From Azospirillum sp. TSA2s (lineage in GTDB: Bacteria; Pseudomonadota; Alphaproteobacteria; Azospirillales; Azospirillaceae): a stretch of 64,000 nt of DNA. Position 1 is the stretch's first letter. Every line of letters starts with the position of its first letter. A program made the translations under genes and the position numbers. Location: assembly GCF_004923315.1 (NCBI RefSeq), contig NZ_CP039646.1:253001-317000 (forward strand). Direction: 5' to 3'. This document shows positions 1-8,013 of the stretch, piece after piece. The notes beneath the pieces were generated by a model. The model was not told the origin of the DNA and ran no database searches. It saw only the letters and a program-made list of their open reading frames with translations.

Positions 1-1
1 C

Positions 2-448
2 TTCCTGATCGACTATGCGCGGGAGGAGGGCAAGTCGCTGTCGGCCTTCGCCCCGGAGGTGGAGGCGCGGCTGCGCGCCCATGACTGGCCGGGCAACGTG
101 CGGCAATTGCAGAATGTCGTCCGCAACGTCGTGGTGCTGAACGACGGGCCGCGGGTCACGCTGGACATGCTGCCGCCGATGGGCGGTCCGGCGATCAGCA
201 GTCCAGACGCCAGCGCCTCCCCGTGCGCCGCCTGCGGTTCGCCGGCCGCCGATGAGCCGGAGGAGGATGGCGCCGTGCAGCCGTTGTGGCGGGTCGAGAA
301 GGACATGATCCAGAAGGCGTTGCGGCTGACCGGCGACGATGTGCCGCGCGCCGCCCTGATGCTGGAGATCAGCCCGTCCACCATCTACCGAAAGCTTCAG
401 CAGTGGCGCGTCGCCGACGCCCGCGGCACCGGGGAGAGTGCCGCTTGA
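2..448 (+). CDS. LuxO-like sigma-54-dependent regulator, C-terminal part
   Basis: This is the 3' end of an NtrC-type transcriptional activator; the 5' part lies outside the window. The visible 148 residues hold the end of the AAA+ domain (the WPGNVRQLQNVV helix at about residues 33-44) and a Fis-type helix-turn-helix near the C-terminus (PRAALMLEISPSTIYRKLQ). The SPSTIYRKLQ ending and the preceding PLWRVEKDMI segment resemble LuxO-type regulators, which usually carry an N-terminal receiver domain and act with sigma-54 RNA polymerase; here the receiver cannot be seen. The stop codon overlaps the probable TTG start of the following hybrid kinase, so the two are likely a kinase/regulator operon with translational coupling. 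Family placement is fairly secure; the LuxO label is an inference from the C-terminal segment only. Confidence 0.8.
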   Translation, partial: FLIDYAREEGKSLSAFAPEVEARLRAHDWPGNVRQLQNVVRNVVVLNDGPRVTLDMLPPMGGPAISSPDASASPCAACGSPAADEPEEDGAVQPLWRVEKDMIQKALRLTGDDVPRAALMLEISPSTIYRKLQQWRVADARGTGESAA

Positions 449-3400
449 GCGCGGGGGCGGTGCCGGCCGCTCTGCCGCCTGATGAGAGCCGGCGGCAGAG
501 CGTTCTGGACTCCTACTGCATCCTCGACTCCGCGCCGGAATCGGGCTTCGACAACATCACCCGGCTGGCTGGGCATTTCTTCGGCACGCGCATCGCGCTG
601 GTCTCGCTGATCGACCGCGAGCGCCAATGGTTCAAGAGCCGGGTCGGGCTGGAGGCGACAGAGACCCACCGCGATCTGGCCTTCTGCGCCCACGCCATCC
701 TGGACGATGGCGTGCTGGTTGTGCCGGACGCGACCAAGGACCCGCGCTTCGCCGGCAATCCGCTGGTCACCGGAGCGCCGAACATCCGCTTCTATGCCGG
801 CGCGCCGCTGGTGGCGGATGGGCAGAAGCTGGGAACGCTCTGCGTCATCGACGACGTGCCCCGCGCCGGCTTCGACGACCGCGAGGCGGAGACCCTGGCG
901 CAGCTCGCCCGGCTGGTGGTGGACGAGATGACGCTTCGCCGCGAGGTGGCCCGGCGCGAGCGGGCGGAAGCGGAGTTGCGCGACCGTTCGCGCCTGCTGA
1001 ACCTCGCCGAGGAGATCGGCCAGTTCGGCCACTGGTACATCGATTTCGTCACCGATGCCCGTCGCTGGTCGGACGAGGTCTACCGCATCATGGGCCTGCC
1101 GCCGCAGCAGGAGCAGCCGACGGTCGAGCTGTCGCGCGCCTGCTACCACCCTGACGACCGGTCGCATCTCGCCGGTCTGGTCGAGCGGGCGCGGACGACC
1201 GGCGAAGGGTTCTCGGTCGAGGCGCGGGTCATCCGGCCGGACGGGTCGCTGCGCCATGTCTTCATCCGCGGCATGGCCGAATGCGGGGCCGACGGTCGGC
1301 CGGTCGGCCTGCTTGGAGTCGTGCAGGACATCACCGACTCCAAGCGGGAAGAGGCGGAACTGCGGTCGAACCGCGAGCTTCTGGACCTGACCGTCCAGGC
1401 GACGCGGGACGGCATCTGGGACTGGAACCTGGAAGGCGGCGGGATCTGGTTCTCCCCCACCTGGAAGGAACAGCTCGGCTATCGCGACGGCGAGCTGGAA
1501 AACAGCCTGGACATGTGGGCTGGCCTGATCTTCGAGGAGGACCGGATCGCGGCGCTGGAGATGGTCCGCGCCTACAATGCCGGGCTGATCCCGAAATTCG
1601 AGGCGGTTCAGCGCTTCCGCCACAAGCAGGGCCATACCGTCTACATCCTCAGCCGCGCCATCCACATCCGCGATGCCAATGGCCGGGTCGTGCGCATGGT
1701 CGGCGCCCATACCGACATCACGCGCGAAAAGCTGGCGGAAGAGGAACTGCGGCTCGCCAAGCAGACGCTGGACGACGCGATCGAGGCGGTGCCGGAGGGG
1801 CTGGCCTATTTCGACGCCGACGACCGGCTGATCCTGTGCAACGAGCGCTACCGCGAAGCTCATCCGCTGACGGCGCCGCTGCTGACCGCCGGCCGTCCGT
1901 TCGAGGACATCCTGCGCGCCGCCATCGCCAATGGCGAGTTCGCGGGCAATCCGGACGGCCCGAGCGATGAAGCCTGGATCCGGGCCGAGCTGGCCCAGCA
2001 CCGCAACCCCGGCGCACCGTTCGAGCGGGAGTTGCCCGACGGCCGCTGGATCGTGGTGGCGGAGAACCGGACCAGCAACGGTTCGCTGGTCTGCACCCGC
2101 ACCGACATCACCGAGCGCAAGCGCTTCGAGGCGGAACTGCAGCGCCAAGCCGCCGACATGTGCGCGCTGGCCGAAGGGCTCGACGCCGCCCGCGAGGAGG
2201 CCGACGCCCTGCGCGCCCGCGCCGAGGCGGCGACGCAGGCGAAGTCGGAATTCCTGGCGGCGATGAGCCACGAGATCCGCACGCCGATGAACGGCATCAT
2301 GGGCATGACGGAGCTGCTGTTCGACACCGCCCTGACCCCCGAGCAGCACCAGTTCGCCCAGGCCATCCGCAGCTCGTCCAACGCGTTGCTGACCATCATC
2401 AACGACATCCTCGACATCTCCAAGCTGGAGGCCGGCCGCGTCACCATCGAGACGCTGCCCTTCGACGCCGCCGATCTGGTGGAAGGGGTGGTGGAACTGC
2501 TGACCCCGCGCGCGCACGAGAAGGGGATCGAGATCGGCTTCTACATCGACCCGCTGCTGCGCCGCACGCTGCTGGGCGATCCGACGCGCATCCGGCAGAT
2601 TCTGGTCAATTTGGTCGGCAACGCGGTGAAATTCACCGACGAAGGGACCGTTGCGGTGGAGTTGGAGGCGCTGGACGCCACCGACTCCCATCTGGTGCTG
2701 CGCATCACCGTGACCGACACCGGCATCGGCATCGCGGCAGAGGCGCTGCCAACCCTGTTCAACAAGTTCCAGCAGGTCGACGGGTCGATCACCCGCAAGT
2801 TCGGTGGCACCGGCCTGGGGCTGGCGATCTGCCGCCAGTTGTCGGAACTGATGGGCGGCAGCATCGCGGTGGAGAGCAGCCCGGGTTCCGGCAGCCGTTT
2901 CCTGGTCGACCTGCCGCTGGCCCTGTCGGACGAGGCCCTGCCGCCGGCCGAACGGCCGCTGGCCGGGCGCCGCGCGCTGGTGGTGGACGATCTGGCGGTG
3001 AATCGCCGGGTGCTGGCGTCGATGCTCGACAGCCTGGGCGCCATGCCTGTCACGGTGGAAAACGGACCCGACGCGCTGGAGACGTTGCGGCGTGCGGTGG
3101 CCGGCGGCCGGCCCTTCGACGTGGTGCTCGCCGATCAGACCATGCCCGGCATGGGCGGCGACGCGCTGCTGGCGGCGGTCGCCGGCGATCCGGCGCTGGC
3201 GGTGACGCGGCGCGTTCTGATCGTCACGCTTGGGCCGGCCGCGCGCACCGACGGCGTGCCCCAGGGGCTGGCCCACGCCACGCTGAACCGGCCGTTGCGC
3301 CAGAGTTCGCTGGCCGGCTGCCTGACCGGACTGCTGGCTGCGGCAACCCCCGCCGCTGCCGCCACTGCCGCTCCGGCCAAGGACGCCGGGGCGGAGGAGG

Positions 3401-4215
3401 CGCCGCGCCGCGGCCGCATCCTGCTGGCGGAGGACAACCGCACCAACCAGCTGTTCGCCACCACCCTGCTGCGCAAGCTGGGCTATACGGTCGAGGTTGC
3501 GGAGGACGGGGAGCAGGCGGTCGCGGCGGCCTGCTGCGGTGGCCTCGATCTGGTGCTGATGGACGTCCAGATGCCGGGGATGGACGGGCTGGAGGCGGCG
3601 CAGGCGATCCGGGCGCGCGGCGGCGTCCTGGCCAGCCTGCCGATCATCGCCCTGACCGCCGACGCCATGCCGGGCACGCGCGAACTGTGCCTGCGCGCGG
3701 GCATGAGCGATTACCTGACCAAGCCGATCAGCCGCGCCGGCCTGCTGGCCGCGCTGGACTGCTGGATCGGATCGTCGGAAACCCGGGCCGGGTCCGCCGG
3801 TGTCCCGGCCGATCCGGGTGACGGGAGCGGCGGTGACGGGAGCGGCGACGCGCTGGACGAGGCGGTGCTGGCCGATCTGGTGGAGACGGTGGGTGCCGAC
3901 AATCTGGCGCTGATCGTCGACAGCTTCCTCGACGACGTGTCGCGCCGGCTCGAACGGCTGTCCGCGATGGCGGAGTCCGTTCTGGCCGGCACCGCCGACC
4001 TGCGGGCGCTGGCGGGGGAGGCGCACGACCTGTCCAGCCTCGCCGGCAGCTTCGGCGGGATGACGGTCATGCACCACGCCTGGCGCATGGAAGTCCTCTG
4101 CCGCAACGGCGACAGGGATCAGGCGGGCCAACTCCTGCCGGTGCTGCTGCACGAGTCCGCCCGGCTGGAGCGCTCCTTGCGCGAGCGCACCGGCGTGCAG
4201 CGGCCGGCGGCCTGA
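445..4215 (+). CDS. GAF-PAS hybrid histidine kinase with two receivers and Hpt
   Basis: Soluble multi-domain sensor kinase of about 1256 residues with no clear transmembrane segment. In order: GAF (about 15-165), three PAS/PAC segments (about 185-560), HisKA with the phospho-acceptor at His609 in [10 protein letters not shown], HATPase with the [10 protein letters not shown]-box, a first receiver (Asp897 in LADQTMPG), a second receiver (Asp1040 in [11 protein letters not shown]) and a C-terminal Hpt-like segment (His1194 in EAHDLSSLAGSFG). It should autophosphorylate and pass phosphate through its receivers to the Hpt and perhaps to the upstream LuxO-like regulator. The start is uncertain: TTG at 445 overlaps the upstream stop (TTGA) and has GGGGAG six bases before it; GTG at 460 is the alternative. 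The open frame extends further upstream, but that part lies antiparallel to nothing and overlaps the previous gene, so it was trimmed. Confidence 0.88.
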   Translation: MSAGAVPAALPPDESRRQSVLDSYCILDSAPESGFDNITRLAGHFFGTRIALVSLIDRERQWFKSRVGLEATETHRDLAFCAHAILDDGVLVVPDATKDPRFAGNPLVTGAPNIRFYAGAPLVADGQKLGTLCVIDDVPRAGFDDREAETLAQLARLVVDEMTLRREVARRERAEAELRDRSRLLNLAEEIGQFGHWYIDFVTDARRWSDEVYRIMGLPPQQEQPTVELSRACYHPDDRSHLAGLVERARTTGEGFSVEARVIRPDGSLRHVFIRGMAECGADGRPVGLLGVVQDITDSKREEAELRSNRELLDLTVQATRDGIWDWNLEGGGIWFSPTWKEQLGYRDGELENSLDMWAGLIFEEDRIAALEMVRAYNAGLIPKFEAVQRFRHKQGHTVYILSRAIHIRDANGRVVRMVGAHTDITREKLAEEELRLAKQTLDDAIEAVPEGLAYFDADDRLILCNERYREAHPLTAPLLTAGRPFEDILRAAIANGEFAGNPDGPSDEAWIRAELAQHRNPGAPFERELPDGRWIVVAENRTSNGSLVCTRTDITERKRFEAELQRQAADMCALAEGLDAAREEADALRARAEAATQAKSEFLAAMSHEIRTPMNGIMGMTELLFDTALTPEQHQFAQAIRSSSNALLTIINDILDISKLEAGRVTIETLPFDAADLVEGVVELLTPRAHEKGIEIGFYIDPLLRRTLLGDPTRIRQILVNLVGNAVKFTDEGTVAVELEALDATDSHLVLRITVTDTGIGIAAEALPTLFNKFQQVDGSITRKFGGTGLGLAICRQLSELMGGSIAVESSPGSGSRFLVDLPLALSDEALPPAERPLAGRRALVVDDLAVNRRVLASMLDSLGAMPVTVENGPDALETLRRAVAGGRPFDVVLADQTMPGMGGDALLAAVAGDPALAVTRRVLIVTLGPAARTDGVPQGLAHATLNRPLRQSSLAGCLTGLLAAATPAAAATAAPAKDAGAEEAPRRGRILLAEDNRTNQLFATTLLRKLGYTVEVAEDGEQAVAAACCGGLDLVLMDVQMPGMDGLEAAQAIRARGGVLASLPIIALTADAMPGTRELCLRAGMSDYLTKPISRAGLLAALDCWIGSSETRAGSAGVPADPGDGSGGDGSGDALDEAVLADLVETVGADNLALIVDSFLDDVSRRLERLSAMAESVLAGTADLRALAGEAHDLSSLAGSFGGMTVMHHAWRMEVLCRNGDRDQAGQLLPVLLHESARLERSLRERTGVQRPAA

Positions 4216-4242
4216 GTCTCCCGCCGGCCTTCCGGATTGCGG

Positions 4243-4491
4243 TCAGCCGGTGCCCGGCTGGGTCGAGCCGTCGGCATCCTCCGCCCGCTCCCGCAGCTCT
4301 TTCGACGACAGGCCGGCCGGCGTGGCGTCCTGCAACGTTCCGTCGCCCGGAGTCTTGGTCATATCCTCGCGCGGGGAGCGTTCGCCGGCCGGGGTCTGGT
4401 CGTGGGTGTTGGCGCCGGGCGTGTCTGCGCCGGATTTCCGCGGCTGGGCCATTCCTTCGGAGGGGGTGCGTGTTTGAGGCGTGTCGGTCAT
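4243..4491 (-). CDS. Small hydrophilic hypothetical protein
   Basis: Predicted 82-residue protein, rich in Thr, Pro, Gly, Asp and Glu, with no hydrophobic segment and no Cys; it is probably disordered. The gene is supported by a good ribosome binding site (GAGGAC three bases before the ATG) and by lying in the gap between two plus-strand genes. The last 25 or so residues ([14 protein letters not shown]) could form a short helix. No family is recognised. It is convergent with the hybrid kinase, whose stop lies 27 bases beyond its own stop. Function unknown; a stress-related disordered protein is one possibility but nothing in the sequence proves it. Confidence 0.5.
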   Translation of the reverse strand: MTDTPQTRTPSEGMAQPRKSGADTPGANTHDQTPAGERSPREDMTKTPGDGTLQDATPAGLSSKELRERAEDADGSTQPGTG

Positions 4492-4722
4492 GATGTCCTC
4501 TGCTATCTTCTGGAGGAGTCAACGACCAGGAAGGGTGGGGGTTCCGCTCCCGGCCGATCCTTGCGTCAGACCGGGAGAAGACGGCGCGGCGCCGCAAGGG
4601 GCGAACGAGCGCGCGATACAAGCGCGCCGCCCATGCGCGCCGAAGACGGGCCAACCACCAAGGTCCGGCAGCGGAGGCCGCGAGCCGCCGCCCGGCCGGC
4701 CAGCAAGGAGTGTGAGAAGGTC

Positions 4723-6054
4723 ATGGAATCGAGCAAGCACACGCCGCACGGCGATGTGAACCAGGTCGGCACCGTCACGCTGACAGACGACGCCACCGGC
4801 AAGACCTTGAAGCTGCCGGTGCTCAGCGGGTCGACCGGTCCCAACGTGATCGACATCCGCAAGCTCTACGCCGAGACCGGCTATTTCACCTACGATCCGG
4901 GCTTCACCTCCACCGCCGCCTGCGATTCGGCCATCACCTACATCGACGGCGACCAGGGCGTTCTGCTGCACCGCGGCTATGCCATCGCCGATCTGGCCGA
5001 GAATTGCGACTTCCTGGAGGTCTGCCACCTGCTGCTGAACGGCGAACTGCCCAACCCGCAGCAGAAGGCTGATTTCGAGCGCACCATCACCTATCACACG
5101 ATGGTGCATGAACAGCTCGCCAAGTTCTACAGCGGCTTCCGCCGTGACGCCCACCCGATGGCGATCATGTGCGGCGTCGTCGGCGCCCTGTCGGCCTTCT
5201 ATCACGACTCCACCGACATCTTCGATCCGGTGCAGCGCAAGATCGCCGCGCACCGCCTGATCGCCAAGATGCCGACCATGGCCGCCATGGCCTACAAGTA
5301 CACGGTCGGCGAGCCCTTCATGTATCCGCGCAACGACCTGTCCTTCGCGGAAAACTTCCTCTACATGACCTTCGGCACGCCGTGCGAGGAATGGAAGGTC
5401 GATCCGGTCCTGTCGGAGGCGATGGAGAAGATCTTCATCCTGCATGCCGATCACGAGCAGAACGCCTCGACCTCCACCGTCCGTCTCGCCGGTTCGTCGC
5501 ACGCCAACCCGTTCGCCTGCATCGCGTCGGGCATCGCGGCGCTGTGGGGTCCGGCCCATGGCGGCGCCAACGAGGCCGTGCTGAAGATGCTGGAGGAGAT
5601 CGGCTCGGTCGAGCGTATCCCCGAGTTCGTCCGCCGCGCCAAGGACAAGAACGACAGCTTCCGCCTGATGGGCTTCGGCCACCGGGTCTACAAGAACTAC
5701 GACCCGCGCGCCAAGATCATGCGCGAGACCTGCTATCAGGTTCTCGACCGGCTTGGCATTCAGGACGAACCGCATCTGTCCATCGCGATGGAGCTGGAGA
5801 AAATCGCCCTGTCGGACGAGTATTTCGTCGAGAAGAAGCTTTATCCGAACGTCGACTTCTACTCGGGCATCATCCTGAAGGCGATGGGCTTCCCGACCAG
5901 CATGTTCACCGTGCTGTTCGCCGTGGCCCGCACCGTCGGCTGGATCAGCCAGTGGAAGGAGATGATCGAGGACCCGGCCCAGAAGATCGGCCGCCCCCGC
6001 CAGCTCTTCACCGGCTACGCCGCCCGTCCCTTCGTCCCGCTGGACAAGCGTTGA
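4723..6054 (+). CDS. gltA: Citrate synthase
   Basis: Type II citrate synthase, 443 residues, the usual length. It condenses acetyl-CoA and oxaloacetate to citrate as the entry step of the TCA cycle in the cytoplasm. The conserved blocks are all present: [24 protein letters not shown] near the N-terminus, the substrate-binding SSHANPF and [12 protein letters not shown] region carrying an active-site His, [14 protein letters not shown], and the C-terminal SQWKEM and GRPRQLFTG segments. ATG at 4723 was chosen because AAGGAG lies 12-17 bases upstream and the protein then begins at the normal family position; the frame is open much further upstream without homology. A perfect 9-bp hairpin (6073-6094) follows and may terminate or stabilise the transcript. 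Confidence 0.97.
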   Translation: MESSKHTPHGDVNQVGTVTLTDDATGKTLKLPVLSGSTGPNVIDIRKLYAETGYFTYDPGFTSTAACDSAITYIDGDQGVLLHRGYAIADLAENCDFLEVCHLLLNGELPNPQQKADFERTITYHTMVHEQLAKFYSGFRRDAHPMAIMCGVVGALSAFYHDSTDIFDPVQRKIAAHRLIAKMPTMAAMAYKYTVGEPFMYPRNDLSFAENFLYMTFGTPCEEWKVDPVLSEAMEKIFILHADHEQNASTSTVRLAGSSHANPFACIASGIAALWGPAHGGANEAVLKMLEEIGSVERIPEFVRRAKDKNDSFRLMGFGHRVYKNYDPRAKIMRETCYQVLDRLGIQDEPHLSIAMELEKIALSDEYFVEKKLYPNVDFYSGIILKAMGFPTSMFTVLFAVARTVGWISQWKEMIEDPAQKIGRPRQLFTGYAARPFVPLDKR

Positions 6055-6072
6055 TCGGTCGAATTACGGCGT

Positions 6073-6094
6073 CCCCTCTCCAAAAGGAGAGGGG
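6073..6094. terminator. Hairpin after gltA
   Basis: Perfect inverted repeat CCCCTCTCC-AAAA-GGAGAGGGG, 19 bases after the gltA stop. There is no T-tract, so it may be a transcript stabiliser or weak terminator rather than a classic intrinsic terminator. Its right arm also supplies the purine-rich stretch in front of the GTG of the next gene, so folding could hide that ribosome binding site. Confidence 0.5.
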
Positions 6095-6100
6095 CGTCCT

Positions 6101-7114
6101 GTGACCCAGCCTCTCCAACTCGGCCTGTCGGTCGCCATCGTTGCGGTGACCGGCGGGACGCCGCGCGTCGTGACGGTGCGCAGCGGCTTTTCCGTGCCGG
6201 AAGACCACCGGCGCGGAGACGAGCCGTTGCCGCATCGTGACGCGCTGCCCGGCGCGCCCTTCGAGCCCGACCGCTTCCGCACCCTGCAGGACGGCGTGCG
6301 CGCGGTGGCGGAGGGACTCTCGGGTTTGGCGCTGCGCTACGTCGAGCAGCTCTATACCTTCGGTGACCGCTACCGCGATCCGCACGAGCTGTTCGGCGGT
6401 CCGCGCTCCGTCGTGGTCGGCTATCTGGCGCTGGTCCGCGACGGCCCGCTGGGCGGCGAGGCCTCGGCCGAATGGCGCGACCTCTACGATCATTTCCCGT
6501 GGGAGGATTGGCGCGACCAGCGCCCGCCGCTGCTGGACGCCGTGATCGCACCAGCGCTCGGCGGCTGGATCGCCTCGGCGCCTGACGAGGGCACCCGACT
6601 GCGAAGGGGCGAGCGTGCCCAAATGGCCTTCGGCCTGGACGGTGCCGACTGGGACATGGAGCGCGTGCTGGAGCGCTTCGAACTGCTCTACGAGGCCGGG
6701 CTGGTGGTGGAGGCCTTCCGCGACCGTGACCTCGCCGCACGGGTCGACCCCTTGGTGCGGGCCGGTGGGCCGATGCCGCGGGCGCTCGGCCGGCCGATGG
6801 CGCGCGACGGCCGGCGCATCCTGGCGACCGCGCTGGAGCGGCTGCGCGGCAAGCTGCGCTATCGCCCCATCGTCTTCGAACTGCTGCCGCCGACCTTCAC
6901 CCTGCATCAATTGCAGCTGGTGGTGGAGGCGCTGTCCGGCGAGCGGGTGCACAAGCAGAATTTCCGCCGCCTGATGATCTCCGGCGGCTTCGTCGAGCCC
7001 ACCGGCCAGTACGAAAGCCAGACCGGCGGCCGGCCCGCCGAGTTGTACCGCTTCCGCCGCCAAGCCATCCACGAACGCACCAGCGCCGGTGCCATCCCAT
7101 CCGCGGACGGATAA
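6101..7114 (+). CDS. NrtR-like Nudix-fold transcriptional regulator
   Basis: 337-residue protein with a Nudix-fold N-terminal half and a winged-helix C-terminal domain (about 255-330, FTLHQLQLVVEALSGERVHKQNFRRLMISGGFVEPTG). This is the layout of NrtR-type regulators, which bind NAD-related metabolites in the Nudix domain and control NAD or central-carbon genes. The segment LRYVEQLYTFGDRYRDP is the typical family signature. The catalytic Nudix box is not recognisable: where a REUXEEXGU motif is expected the sequence reads GVRAVAEGLSGLALRYVEQ, so it probably senses rather than hydrolyses a nucleotide. GTG 6101 was chosen because GGAGAGGGG lies just upstream. The gene follows gltA by 46 bp, with a hairpin between them. 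The regulator assignment is good; the ligand is not known. Confidence 0.78.
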   Translation: MTQPLQLGLSVAIVAVTGGTPRVVTVRSGFSVPEDHRRGDEPLPHRDALPGAPFEPDRFRTLQDGVRAVAEGLSGLALRYVEQLYTFGDRYRDPHELFGGPRSVVVGYLALVRDGPLGGEASAEWRDLYDHFPWEDWRDQRPPLLDAVIAPALGGWIASAPDEGTRLRRGERAQMAFGLDGADWDMERVLERFELLYEAGLVVEAFRDRDLAARVDPLVRAGGPMPRALGRPMARDGRRILATALERLRGKLRYRPIVFELLPPTFTLHQLQLVVEALSGERVHKQNFRRLMISGGFVEPTGQYESQTGGRPAELYRFRRQAIHERTSAGAIPSADG

Positions 7115-7242
7115 GGGTAAAATCCATCGGAAACTTCGACGCGCGGCATTGGGCGCAGTTGTCAACGGGCGGCTGCAAGCGGATACTGGTGGAACGGTTT
7201 TAAACCCGGACTGTCCATAGCCGGAAAGTTTCAAGAAGGCCG

Positions 7243-7893
7243 ATGTCGCACCGCATCCTGATCGCCGACGACCACCCGCTGATGCGCACTGCATTGACCC
7301 AGACCATCGGTCAGGCGATTCCCGGCGCCGTGATTTTGGAAGCGTCGCGGTTCGACCACATCAAGCCGCTTCTCGATACCGGGGAGCCGCCGGACATCAT
7401 CCTGCTGGACCTGCACATGCCGGGGATGAGCGGACTGATCGGGCTGATGATGCTGCGCTCCGAACATCCGGCGATTCCGGTGATCGTTGTGTCGGCATCG
7501 GAGGATCCGGTGACGATCCAACGCTCCATCGACTATGGCGCCTCCGGATTCGTCCCGAAATCGGCTCCCAACACCCAGATCGTCGAGGCAATCCACGCCG
7601 TGCTCGACGGCGAGCTGTGGCTGCCGGAGATCAACGGCGGCCCGGAAACCGATGCCCCCGACCCCGCCCAACGCGCCGCCACCCTGACCCCCCAGCAACT
7701 CCGCGTCCTCGCCGGCATCGCCGAAGGCAAACTGAACAAGCAGATCGCCTACGAGATGAACGTCGCCGAGACGACGGTGAAGGCCCACGTCACCACGATC
7801 CTGCGCAAGCTGGGCGTGCTGACTAGAACGCAGGCCGCGGTGCTGGCGAGCCAGCTGGCGCTATCCGCCGCACCGCCGCCGCCGGTGGAGTGA
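7243..7893 (+). CDS. LuxR-family response regulator, CrbR/ErdR-like
   Basis: 216-residue NarL/FixJ-type response regulator: receiver domain (about 1-120; acidic DD pair near the start, phospho-acceptor Asp56 in LLDLHMPGMSG, Lys in VPKSA) followed by a LuxR helix-turn-helix (about 145-205, LTPQQLRVLAGIAEGKLNKQIA). It would bind promoter DNA when phosphorylated. The convergent neighbour is a hybrid kinase with an N-terminal sodium/solute symporter domain, the same pairing as CrbS/CrbR (MxtR/ErdR) systems, in which the regulator activates acetyl-CoA synthetase and acetate uptake genes. No acs or actP is in the window, so the target is inferred. The ATG at 7243 precedes an intact receiver start (MSHRILIADDHPL). 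Confidence 0.85.
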   Translation: MSHRILIADDHPLMRTALTQTIGQAIPGAVILEASRFDHIKPLLDTGEPPDIILLDLHMPGMSGLIGLMMLRSEHPAIPVIVVSASEDPVTIQRSIDYGASGFVPKSAPNTQIVEAIHAVLDGELWLPEINGGPETDAPDPAQRAATLTPQQLRVLAGIAEGKLNKQIAYEMNVAETTVKAHVTTILRKLGVLTRTQAAVLASQLALSAAPPPPVE

Positions 7894-7903
7894 GGCAGGC
7901 ATT

Positions 7904-8010
7904 GTCCCCTTCCTATCCCTCCCCCGCTAACGCGGGAGAGAGGACTGCCGCCGCTTTGCACAAGGCACCATCTCCCTCGAAGAGGGGGAGGGTTGGGGAG
8001 GGAGCACAGT
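7904..8010. repeat. GC-rich palindromic repeat remnants between convergent genes
   Basis: The 120 bases between the response-regulator and kinase stops contain two short hairpins (CCCGC-taac-GCGGG, and CCCTC-gaa-GAGGG) set in C-rich and G-rich runs. They resemble the CCCTCTCCC/GGGAGAGGG elements seen elsewhere in this window and may act as a bidirectional terminator. Confidence 0.4.
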
Positions 8011-8013
8011 GCG

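Noticed and set aside
397..4152. 1251-codon open frame on the minus strand opposite the first hybrid kinase
   Set aside because: It mirrors a GC-rich kinase gene with clear domains; the translation is low-complexity Arg/Gln/His-rich and shows no family.
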